Of a stretch of DNA of 19,331 nt, positions 1 to 6,543 are shown piece by piece (position 1 is the stretch's first letter; each line of letters begins with the position of its first letter). A program made the translations under genes and the position numbers. Source of the stretch: an uncultured Collinsella sp. (GTDB lineage: Bacteria; Actinomycetota; Coriobacteriia; Coriobacteriales; Coriobacteriaceae); contig CABUWD010000025.1 in NCBI GenBank assembly GCA_902495155.1, forward strand, positions 1 through 19,331, given 5' to 3'. Under the pieces are notes generated by a model, which saw only the letters and a list, made by a program, of their open reading frames with translations, did no database searches and was not told the DNA's origin.

Positions 1-695
1 CCCGCCGGCTTCCACGTCTCACCGGCGGGCACGACCTCGCCCGTTGTCTCCGACGCGCGAACGGACGCACCTGCATTCGCGCCAGCGAACGGCGACACGA
101 CGATATCGGCCCGAGCGCGGTCGGACGCAATGTCAACCCCCTCAGGTGGCTGTCCCGAAATCGGCATGTCGGAATAGAGCGCCACGCGCCCGCCCGAAAG
201 CAGCCGCGCCGACACTCGCTTGATGGCCTCGGGATTCGAAACGGCGAGCCCCGCACAGCGCGCCCACGTATCCACCGCCCACACGCCGCGGACGTCGGTC
301 GCCGTGGTGATGACGGGGATGGCCCCTGCCGCGCGTGCCACAGTTTGCGCAAGCTCGTTCGCACCGCCCAAATGCCCCGACAAAAGCGGGACGGCAAAGC
401 GCCCCGCCTCGTCAATCACCACAACCGCGGAATCGGTTGCCTTCGAGGCGACATGCGGCGCGATCGCCCGCACGGCGATGCCCGCCGCGCCCACGAACAG
501 AAGCGCGTCCGACGCTTCCCACGCGAGCGCCGTCCATGTGCGCAGGTCGGCCTTCCCCTCGCCGAACCCGCGCGAAACGGAAACGTCCCAGCCAGGGTCA
601 TCTTCACCTGTCTGCGCGCAATCGGAAAGCGCGCGTGCGGTGCGCTCCGCCAACGCATACCCCCTCTCGGTGAACGCTATGCAGAAAACCCTCAT
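1..695 (-). CDS. cbiG: CbiG, cobalt-precorrin-5A hydrolase (C-terminus outside window)
   Basis: The minus-strand frame stays open from an ATG at 695 to the window edge, giving the first ~231 residues. CbiG opens the delta-lactone ring of cobalt-precorrin-5A and releases acetaldehyde in the anaerobic cobalamin pathway in the cytoplasm. The family's central signature is readable: VGAAGIAVRAIAP, then VVVIDEAGRFAVPLLSGH, LGGANELA and VITTATDV, followed by a VDTWA stretch. The start ATG directly abuts the TAG of the upstream cbiL remnant (stop 698-696, start 695-693), so the two are translationally coupled. No convincing Shine-Dalgarno is seen, which fits coupling. Family assignment is from motif recognition. 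The C-terminal half cannot be judged, so a CbiG fusion to another Cbi enzyme is possible. Confidence 0.88.
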   Translation of the reverse strand, partial: MRVFCIAFTERGYALAERTARALSDCAQTGEDDPGWDVSVSRGFGEGKADLRTWTALAWEASDALLFVGAAGIAVRAIAPHVASKATDSAVVVIDEAGRFAVPLLSGHLGGANELAQTVARAAGAIPVITTATDVRGVWAVDTWARCAGLAVSNPEAIKRVSARLLSGGRVALYSDMPISGQPPEGVDIASDRARADIVVSPFAGANAGASVRASETTGEVVPAGETWKPA

Positions 696-929
696 CTAGC
701 GCACCACCATCGTCGAGAAGTAGCTGCCCCGATCGGGCACATCGTCGAGCGAGCGGTACACGCGCTCGCCCGGAAGCCCACAGTCCTCTACGAGCTCGGC
801 ACCGTCGAAGGCGCCCTCCTCGCGAAGGATGCGCTTCGTGCCCTCAAGCGAGCGGCGCGCCTTCATGACCACCTTCGTCCCCGGCCAGCCGATTGCGCGG
901 CGCACCCCGTACAGCACGCCTTTACTCAT
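696..929 (-). pseudogene. cbiL: CbiL (precorrin-2 / cobalt-factor II C20-methyltransferase) remnant with large internal deletion
   Basis: A 77-residue frame runs from ATG 929 to TAG 698-696. It begins MSKGVLYGV, the usual CbiL N-terminus just before the SAM-binding GVGPGDPELLT loop. It then jumps to what reads as the CbiL C-terminus: TKVVMKARRSLEG, then GLPGERVYRSLDDVP and a final YFSTMVV, like the PGE...YFST ending of the Salmonella enzyme. About 160 internal residues, including the whole SAM-binding and catalytic core, are missing, yet the frame is preserved. The start overlaps the cbiD stop by 8 bp (922-929) and the stop abuts the cbiG start, so it sits exactly where an operonic cbiL would. 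A product this short could not methylate. The alternative, an unrelated small protein, fits the motifs less well. An assembly collapse is also possible. Confidence 0.68.
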
Positions 930-2106
930 ACGTCGCCCCCAATTCCCCGATAACTGCATCGGCGCCCGACGTACGGAAAAGCTCGCGGCGCCCGGCGTCG
1001 AACACGACCGCGGCGATATCGCATGCACCCGCCGCGCGGCGGCGCAACCTGTCCTCGGTTGCCGCAGCGAGCGAGGCGCGCGCAGCGTCCCCTACGCCGG
1101 CGGCCTCGATTACCTCGAGCGCCGCCGTGGTCGTGACCGAAGACATGATCTCGCGCACGGTCTTCGCGCCCGCGCCGGCCAAGGCCGCGTGGGCGGCCAG
1201 AATCTCCGAGCGGCAGTCGGCGGTACGCGAATGGGTGTCCATGATGCCACCCGCGACCTTCACCAGCTTGCCGATGTGTCCCACAAGAAGGACATTGGTA
1301 AATCCCTCACGAACGCAGCAATCAATCGCATCGCCCACAAAGTTGGAGATGAAGACCACCGGCGCACCGTTTAGGTGGAAATGCCCCGAGATGAACTGCG
1401 CGCCGTAGTTGCCGGGCGTGAGCACGACTCCGCGTCGCCCCATAGCCGCATGCTGCCGGATCTCGAGCTCGATGCTGTCGCGCAAGGCAGCGAGGCTGCG
1501 CGGCTCGACGATGCCCGTCGTGCCCAGGATGGAGATGCCGTCCTTTATCCCCAGGTGCGGGTTGAAGGTCTTTTCGGCAAGGGCAACACCCTCGGGTACC
1601 GAAATTGTCACAGCAATATTTCCAGAAAAGCCGTGCGCGACGCACACCTCGCGCACGGCCGAAGTTATCATCGCGCGCGGCGTCGCGTTGATGGCGGCCG
1701 CCCCCACCGGCTGCTCGAGCCCGGGCAACGTCACGCGCCCCACGCCCACGCCGCCATCGACGGAAACTTCCGATTCGCGCGCGGGCACGCCCTTGCTGCC
1801 CGCAGCACCCGTGCCCGACCCCGCATGTTCCACGCGCGCGTACACGAGCACGCCGTCAGTCACATCGGCATCGTCGCCTGCGTCCTTTCGCACGGCGCAC
1901 TGGGCGCACCCCTCGCCGATGTATGCGTCGACCACGTTCGCCTCGACGGGCAGCCCGCCGGGGGCGACGATCGACACGAGGCCGACGGGCTTTCGTGACA
2001 AGAGCATCTCGCAGGCTGCCTTCGCCGCGAGCGCGGCGCAGCTCCCCGTGGTGTAGCCGCAGCGCAGGCGGGTCGTCCCAGTATATATGTAATGCTCGAA
2101 GGCCAC
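922..2106 (-). CDS. cbiD: CbiD, cobalt-precorrin-5B C1-methyltransferase
   Basis: 394 residues, close to the usual 360-380. CbiD methylates C1 of cobalt-precorrin-5B in the anaerobic corrin-ring pathway. Recognisable blocks run in family order: LRCGYTTGSCAA near residue 15, VTLPGLEQPVGAAAIN, TPRAMI, then TISVPEGVALAEKTFNP, LGIKDGISILGTTGIVEP and VLTPGNYG. The frame is open further upstream, but that extension lies inside cbiF. I choose the GTG at 2106, one base after the cbiF TAG, because homology begins immediately (FEHYIYTGTTRLRCGYTTGS) and a GGAAGG lies about 12 nt upstream. It ends in TAA at 924-922, overlapping the start of the cbiL remnant by 8 bp. Gene order and spacing say one transcript with cbiF, cbiL' and cbiG. 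Confidence 0.95.
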   Translation of the reverse strand: MAFEHYIYTGTTRLRCGYTTGSCAALAAKAACEMLLSRKPVGLVSIVAPGGLPVEANVVDAYIGEGCAQCAVRKDAGDDADVTDGVLVYARVEHAGSGTGAAGSKGVPARESEVSVDGGVGVGRVTLPGLEQPVGAAAINATPRAMITSAVREVCVAHGFSGNIAVTISVPEGVALAEKTFNPHLGIKDGISILGTTGIVEPRSLAALRDSIELEIRQHAAMGRRGVVLTPGNYGAQFISGHFHLNGAPVVFISNFVGDAIDCCVREGFTNVLLVGHIGKLVKVAGGIMDTHSRTADCRSEILAAHAALAGAGAKTVREIMSSVTTTAALEVIEAAGVGDAARASLAAATEDRLRRRAAGACDIAAVVFDAGRRELFRTSGADAVIGELGATYE

Positions 2107-2107
2107 G

Positions 2108-2899
2108 CTAGCTGCTCGCCTTCCGATACCCCGTGGCAAACGAAGGGTCGTAAAGCTTGCTGCGCTCGTACGACTCCGCTTGCGCGCCGTTGTGCGCAAG
2201 CCCGCCGCGAGTTCCGAGCACGCGGCCCACCACCACGAGCGCCGTGCGGTCGATGCCCTCTCGCGCGCCCGCATCGGCGAGCGTGCCCACTGTGCATCGC
2301 ACCACGCGCTCCTCAGGCCAGGTCGCCTTGTACACGAGCGCCGCCGGCTCGTCGGAGCTGCGGCCCGCGGCCAAAAGCTCGGCGGAAAGCTCGGCGAGCA
2401 TACCCGAGCTCAGGAAGATGACCATAGTCGAGCCACTTTCCGCCATGGTGCGCATGCCCTCGCCCGCGGGCATGGGGGTACGCCCGGAAAGCCGCGTGAT
2501 CACGACCGACTGGCTGATTCCCGGCAGAGTGTATTCCTGGCGAAGCGCCGCCGCGGCACCGCAAAAGCTCGACACGCCGGGCACCACCTCGTAGTCCACG
2601 CCGCGCGCGTCGAGCGCGTCCATCTGCTCCTGGATGGCGCCGTACAGGCACGGGTCGCCCGTGTGCAGGCGCACCACTTCCTCGCCCCGCGCATCTGCCG
2701 CGCACATCACGTCGAGCACTTCCTCCAAGGTCATGTGCGCGCTGTCGTAGACAACGCAGGATTCCTTGCACTCGGCGAGCAGCTCGGGGTTCACAAGGCT
2801 CCCCGCCCAAACGACCACGTCGGCCGCGAGCAGAAGGCGCGCCCCGCGCAGCGTAATAAGGTCGGCGGCGCCCGAGCCAGCGCCAACGATATGAATCAT
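2108..2899 (-). CDS. cbiF: CbiF/CobM, cobalt-precorrin-4 C11-methyltransferase
   Basis: 263 residues, full length for a SAM-dependent tetrapyrrole (corrin) methyltransferase. It transfers a methyl group to C11 of cobalt-precorrin-4. The N-terminal glycine loop VGAGSGAADLITLRGARLL is followed by VVWAGSLVNPELL, VVRLHTGDPCLYGAI and YEVVPGVSSFCGAAAAL. QSVVITRLSGRTPMP and VYKATWPEERVVR complete the CbiF-specific pattern. The start is ATG 2899, where the family begins (MIHIVGAG) with a purine-rich GGGAAGGGAAGG upstream. A 48-residue upstream extension of the frame has no family similarity and is excluded. It appears to be the first gene of the minus-strand operon. Its ~150-nt upstream region shows no riboswitch of its own on that strand. 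Confidence 0.95.
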   Translation of the reverse strand: MIHIVGAGSGAADLITLRGARLLLAADVVVWAGSLVNPELLAECKESCVVYDSAHMTLEEVLDVMCAADARGEEVVRLHTGDPCLYGAIQEQMDALDARGVDYEVVPGVSSFCGAAAALRQEYTLPGISQSVVITRLSGRTPMPAGEGMRTMAESGSTMVIFLSSGMLAELSAELLAAGRSSDEPAALVYKATWPEERVVRCTVGTLADAGAREGIDRTALVVVGRVLGTRGGLAHNGAQAESYERSKLYDPSFATGYRKASS

Positions 2900-3030
2900 C
2901 CGAGCCTTCCCTTCCCGATTCTCATCGCAACCGTTTACGCCGCCATTCGCGCAGCGGGCAAAACACGGCGCCCGCAGCGGCAATCGGCGCAAATACGCAG
3001 GCAGGAGGCGCAATGCCGACCGCCCTGGCT

Positions 3031-3059
3031 TTGACACGTTCACAAGTGCCCACTATCAT
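3031..3059 (+). promoter_or_regulatory. Sigma70-type promoter of the riboswitch/cbiK operon
   Basis: TTGACA at 3031-3036 and TATCAT at 3054-3059 are separated by exactly 17 bp, a near-consensus housekeeping promoter. The predicted start near 3066 lies just before the cobalamin aptamer and gives a ~290-nt leader ahead of the cbiK start at 3358. No equally good promoter is visible for the divergent cbiF operon. Confidence 0.75.
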
Positions 3060-3096
3060 AGTAAAAGTTTCGGCAACGAGCATATGACAATCGGAT

Positions 3097-3239
3097 AAAA
3101 GGAAATGACCGGCGCGGCGCCCGCACAGCCCGCGCTGGCTTGCGGAGGGAACCAGGTGGGAATCCTGGGCAAGGGACATTACTGTATAGGACGCGCGGGC
3201 GAACCGCCTCGCGCCCCAAGCCAGACTGCTTCGCCTTTT
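3097..3239 (+). ncRNA. Cobalamin riboswitch aptamer
   Basis: The conserved core is readable: GGGAACCAGGTGGGAATCCTGG (about 3145-3166) matches the GGGAA..GGUG..AAUCC block. GGGACATTACTGTATAGGA follows in the position of the B12 box, with CATTACTG where GCCACTG is usual. Further 3' lies AGCCAGACTGCTTCGCC, matching the conserved AGuCAGGA..ACCUGCC region loosely. The flanks AAAAGG (3097-3102) and CCTTTT (3234-3239) can pair as P1, giving ~143 nt, on the short side for the class. By family knowledge, adenosyl- or methylcobalamin binding would lower expression of the downstream cbiK-ABC operon. Assignment is from consensus recognition; subclass is not resolved. Confidence 0.85.
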
Positions 3240-3357
3240 CCTCACGGCATCGCCGTGGCGTTAGCTCCTTGTGAACCCCGAGGGGTGCGCTTTTCTTTCG
3301 CTTGTGCCGACAAGCAACTGTCGCCGGGGGACCGGCAAACCGAGGAAAGGAAAAACC
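3240..3357 (+). promoter_or_regulatory. Riboswitch expression platform and cbiK ribosome binding site
   Basis: Three compact hairpins follow the aptamer: CACGGC/GCCGTG (3243-3257), ACCC/GGGT (3275-3286) followed by GCGCTTTTCTTT, and GCTTGT/ACAAGC (3300-3315). The second, with its short T-rich run at 3291-3297, could be a weak intrinsic terminator. The Shine-Dalgarno GAGGAAAGG (about 3343-3351) lies close to ATG 3358. Whether control is transcriptional or by hiding the ribosome site cannot be decided by eye. Confidence 0.5.
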
Positions 3358-4284
3358 ATGTCCGACCAGATGTCACGCCGCGCATTCATGGGCGCCGCAG
3401 CAACCGGAGCCGTCGCGCTCGCCGGAGTCGCGCTCGCGGGCTGCTCCAACACCACCGCGAGTTCCGAGAAATCGAGTGAAAATGAGAAGGCCGTGAAGCC
3501 TGTCATCCTCGTCACGAGCTTCGGCACGAGCTACAACGACTCGCGCCACATCACCATCGGCGCCATCGAAGACGCTATCCGCGAGAAGTACTGGCAGGAC
3601 TACGACATCCGCCGCGCCTTCACCGCGCAGATCATCATCGATAAGCTGAAGAAGCGCGACGGCATCACGATCGACAACATGACCGAGGCGCTCGACCGCT
3701 GCGTGGAAGACGGCGTGAAGGAAATCGTCGTGCAGCCGACGCATCTCATGGGTGGCCTGGAATACACCGACGTGAAAGACGAGCTCGACAAGTACGCCGA
3801 CAAGTTCGACAAAATCTCGCTCGGCGACCCGCTGCTCACCTCCGACGACGACTACAAGAAGGTGGCCGCAGCCATTAAGGAGAACATGGCGTCCTTCGAC
3901 GACGGCAAGACGGCGCTGTGCCTCATGGGTCACGGCACCGAAGCCGATTCCAACGCCGACTATGCCAAGATGCAGGAAGTGTTCAAGAACGAGGGCTTGA
4001 CGCAGTTCTTCGTCGGCACCGTCGAGGCTGAACCGACCTGCGAGGATGTTATCGCCGCCGCGAGCGCCGCAGGCTACAAGAAGGCCGTGCTCGCGCCGTT
4101 CATGGTGGTCGCGGGCGACCACGCGAACAACGACATGGCAGACGAGACCGACCCCGACAGCTGGGCTGCGAAGTTCGTGGCCGCCGGCTTCGAAGTGACG
4201 TGCCTGCTCCAGGGTCTGGGACAGAACGTCGCGGTCGACGAAATCTACGTCTCGCACGTGGACGACGCCATCGCCAAGCTGTAA
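3358..4284 (+). CDS. cbiK: Exported lipoprotein sirohydrochlorin cobaltochelatase, CbiK family
   Basis: 308 residues. The N-terminus has a twin-arginine motif (SRRAF, residues 6-10), a hydrophobic alanine-rich stretch and lipobox LAGC with Cys29. It should therefore be Tat-exported and anchored on the outer face of the membrane. The CbiK chelatase fold follows: PVILVTSFGTSYNDSR (48-63), QPTHLMGGLEY (His129), LCLMGHGTEADSN (His192, Glu194) and FMVVAGDHANNDMA (His255). These fit the metal-binding histidines of class II chelatases, which insert Co2+ (or Fe2+) into sirohydrochlorin. The start at 3358 is chosen for its Shine-Dalgarno and signal peptide. An extracytoplasmic CbiK has precedent in Desulfovibrio (CbiK-P), and a related heme-binding lipoprotein is known in Porphyromonas. 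Metal insertion, tetrapyrrole binding or delivery to the downstream transporter are all possible. It is the first gene behind the riboswitch. Confidence 0.9.
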   Translation: MSDQMSRRAFMGAAATGAVALAGVALAGCSNTTASSEKSSENEKAVKPVILVTSFGTSYNDSRHITIGAIEDAIREKYWQDYDIRRAFTAQIIIDKLKKRDGITIDNMTEALDRCVEDGVKEIVVQPTHLMGGLEYTDVKDELDKYADKFDKISLGDPLLTSDDDYKKVAAAIKENMASFDDGKTALCLMGHGTEADSNADYAKMQEVFKNEGLTQFFVGTVEAEPTCEDVIAAASAAGYKKAVLAPFMVVAGDHANNDMADETDPDSWAAKFVAAGFEVTCLLQGLGQNVAVDEIYVSHVDDAIAKL

Positions 4285-4293
4285 ACTCGCCGC

Positions 4294-4365
4294 GCACGGG
4301 GGCGCCGGTCGCGTCCCCGTGCAACGGGCATGCGCCTTCCCCGACCGACGGCGCATGCCCGTTGC
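4294..4365 (+). other. Two overlapping strong intergenic hairpins between cbiK and the small lipoprotein gene
   Basis: GCACGGGG/CCCCGTGC (4294-4301 with 4315-4322) is followed by a perfect 16-bp stem, arms 4321-4336 and 4350-4365 with a 13-nt loop. The two share bases 4321-4322, so only one can form completely. No T-tract follows, so this is more likely an mRNA-stability or processing element, separating cbiK expression from the ABC genes, than a classical terminator. Confidence 0.6.
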
Positions 4366-4429
4366 ATTCGCATCCCGCCCGCCCACCGCACGGCGCGGGC
4401 GGTCGAAGCGATTGAAAGGAACCCCCTCC

Positions 4430-4963
4430 ATGTTGAAGAAAACCCTCGCCTTCGCCCTGTCAGCGGCGCTTTTCGCGTTCTCGCTCGCCGGCTGCGGCGG
4501 AAATTCAATCGACAGCGCAAAGGCAAGCGATGCCGATTCCCAGGAAAAGACCGAACAGGCGGCCGATGCGCCCGAGGGCGCAAGCGCTGCCCCCATCACC
4601 GCCGACAAGGTGGCCGACGGCACCTATCCGATCACCGTAGATTCCAGCTCGAACATGTTCAGGATTGTGGACGCCCAGCTCATCGTGGAAAACGGCTCCA
4701 TGCACTGCGTGATGACGCTTTCCGGCACGGGCTACGGCAAGCTCTTCATGGGCACGGGCGACGAGGCTGCCGCCGCGAGCGAGGCCGACTTCATCCCCTA
4801 TGTGGAAAACGCGGAAGGCAAGTACACCTACGACGTGCCCGTTGAAGCGCTCGACGAGGACACCGCCTGCGCCGCGTGGAGTATTAGAAAAGAGCAGTGG
4901 TACGACCGCACGCTCGTGTTCGAATCCGCCGGCGTCGATCTGCGCGCCGACGCACTGAAGTAA
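4430..4963 (+). CDS. Small lipoprotein with the same beta-rich domain as the adjacent binding protein
   Basis: 177 residues. The signal peptide (MLKKTLAFALSAALFAFSLAG) ends in lipobox LAGC with Cys22, so it is a membrane-anchored surface lipoprotein. A low-complexity linker rich in A, D, E and S follows. A domain from about residue 58 then contains DGTYPITVDSSSN, LIVENGSMHCVMTLSGTGYGKLFMG, KYTYDVPVEALDED and YDRTLVF. The same order of patterns occurs at the N-terminus of the next gene's product, so the two look homologous. I do not recognise the domain by name. It loosely recalls immunoglobulin-like heme-binding (NEAT-type) domains, but I cannot show heme ligands. Start ATG 4430 is preceded by GAAAGGA. 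It lies 4 bp before the binding-protein gene and belongs to the same operon. A ligand-capture or relay role is an inference. Confidence 0.8.
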   Translation: MLKKTLAFALSAALFAFSLAGCGGNSIDSAKASDADSQEKTEQAADAPEGASAAPITADKVADGTYPITVDSSSNMFRIVDAQLIVENGSMHCVMTLSGTGYGKLFMGTGDEAAAASEADFIPYVENAEGKYTYDVPVEALDEDTACAAWSIRKEQWYDRTLVFESAGVDLRADALK

Positions 4964-4967
4964 CGCC

Positions 4968-6539
4968 ATGCGGTCGATTCTTCCCAAGGGGGAAAGCAGG
5001 AAGCGTCGCAGCATCGCGGTGCGCGCGATCGCCTGCGTTCTCGTCGCCCTGCTCGCGCTTCCCTTCGCGGGGTGCAGTGCGAGCCCGAACGCGACCGGTG
5101 CCACGACGGGCTCTCAGGAATACACTGTGAGCGTCTCGCTCTCCGGCGGGTCAGGGCGCGCAAGCATCGCCTCACCCACCACAATTGTGAAGGATGGCGA
5201 CACCTACACCGCGACCATCACCTGGTCGAGTTCGAACTACGACAAGATGACCGTCGACGGCGTGGACTACGCGCCCGTAAACGACGGCGGCAACTCCACG
5301 TTCGAGATACCCGTCACGCTCGACGAGGACATCGCCGTGTCGGCCGAGACCGTCGCCATGTCGACGCCGCACACCATCGACTACACGCTCTACTTCGACT
5401 CATCCACCATGAAGGAGAAATCGGGCGACGAAGCAAGCGGCGGCTCCCCTGCGGGAACGGCTTCAAGCGCCGCGGCCGACTTCCACAACGCCGATTTGGG
5501 CTGCGGCTGGAAGCCGACGGGGACGCTTCAGCTTGAATACGCCGAGCACTTCACTGTCGACGAGTTCGAAGGCGGCCTGCGGCTTATCTGCATTTCGAAC
5601 GGGGAGCGCTTCCTCGTGGTGCCGCAAAATGCAAAGGTACCTGATGGGTTGAGCTCCGACATCGCGGTCATAAGGCGCCCCGCCGACAAGGTGTACCTCG
5701 TGTCGTCGGCGACGATGTGCCTGGTCGACGCGCTCGATGCGAACGACAATATCATTATGTCGGGCACGAAGGCCGACGATTGCTCGGTCGCGGGCTTCAA
5801 AAGCGCGCTCGAAAGTGGGGCGATCGCCTACGGCGGCAAGTACAGCGCGCCCGACTACGAGCGAATATCGGCCTCGGGCTGCACGCTCGCCATCGAGAAC
5901 ACTATGATCAACCACACGCCCGATGTGAAGGAAAAGCTGCAGAAGCTCGGACTCGTCGTGCTCACCGAACAGTCGTCGAGCGAGCCCGAAGCACTCGGGC
6001 GCGTCGAGTGGATTAAGCTTTTCGGCGTCCTGTTCGACAAGGAAGACGAGGCCGCGCACCTGTTCAACGAGCAGAAGGCCCGCGTCGAGCAAACGTCGAG
6101 GCTCGCGTCGTCAGGTAAAACCGTGGCGTATTTCTACATTAACTCGAACGGGGCCGCCGTCACGCGGCGGGCGGGCGACTACGTGGCGCAGATGATCGAG
6201 CTTGCAGGCGGCAGCTACGCGCTCGATGACGCGCAGACGGCGTCGACGTCAGGTTCGTCAGTAACGCTCGAAATGGAGCGCTTCTACGCGACGGCGAAGG
6301 ATGCCGACATCATCGTCTACAACGGCACCATCGACGAATCGGTTGCCACCTTGAACGACTTCGTAGGCAAAAACGCGCTATTGTCGCAGTTCAAAGCCGT
6401 GAAGAACGGCAACGTCTGGGTCACAAGCGCCGACATGTACCAGCAGATGACTTCTACCGCCGACATTATCGACGAGCTGCACGGGGCGTTCACCGGCGAT
6501 GACACGAGTGACTTCCATTATCTGAGGAAGCTCGGCTAG
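4968..6539 (+). CDS. ABC transporter substrate-binding lipoprotein (BtuF/FepB class III) with extra N-terminal domain
   Basis: 523 residues, much longer than a typical ~300-350-residue class III binding protein. A basic N-terminus and hydrophobic segment (18-35) end at lipobox FAGC, Cys36. Residues ~51-150 form the extra beta-rich domain (EYTVSVSLSGGSGRASI, WSSSNYDKMTVDG, STFEIPVTLDED, AMSTPHTIDYTLYF). The remainder is the periplasmic-binding fold of iron/B12 transporters, with TLAIENTMINHTPDVKEKLQKLGLVVL, VEWIKLFGVLFDKEDEA and VAYFYINSNGAAVTR in the expected order. It captures a metal complex or tetrapyrrole and delivers it to the permease encoded 4 bp downstream. The riboswitch argues for a corrinoid or cobalt-linked ligand, but family members also carry heme or siderophores. 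Substrate is therefore uncertain. Confidence 0.88.
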   Translation: MRSILPKGESRKRRSIAVRAIACVLVALLALPFAGCSASPNATGATTGSQEYTVSVSLSGGSGRASIASPTTIVKDGDTYTATITWSSSNYDKMTVDGVDYAPVNDGGNSTFEIPVTLDEDIAVSAETVAMSTPHTIDYTLYFDSSTMKEKSGDEASGGSPAGTASSAAADFHNADLGCGWKPTGTLQLEYAEHFTVDEFEGGLRLICISNGERFLVVPQNAKVPDGLSSDIAVIRRPADKVYLVSSATMCLVDALDANDNIIMSGTKADDCSVAGFKSALESGAIAYGGKYSAPDYERISASGCTLAIENTMINHTPDVKEKLQKLGLVVLTEQSSSEPEALGRVEWIKLFGVLFDKEDEAAHLFNEQKARVEQTSRLASSGKTVAYFYINSNGAAVTRRAGDYVAQMIELAGGSYALDDAQTASTSGSSVTLEMERFYATAKDADIIVYNGTIDESVATLNDFVGKNALLSQFKAVKNGNVWVTSADMYQQMTSTADIIDELHGAFTGDDTSDFHYLRKLG

Positions 6540-6543
6540 CGCC

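Noticed and set aside
2900..3030. A second cobalamin riboswitch for the divergent cbiF operon
   Set aside because: No GGGAA..GGUG or B12-box-like block can be read on the minus strand in this interval.
2922..3245. Minus-strand frame of 107 codons between cbiF and the riboswitch
   Set aside because: It lies across the riboswitch aptamer and promoter on the other strand, has no clear ribosome site and no known motif.
3373..4623. Minus-strand frame of 416 codons over cbiK and the lipoprotein start
   Set aside because: Opposite strand carries clear CbiK motifs, a Shine-Dalgarno and a signal peptide; the antisense product has no recognisable pattern.
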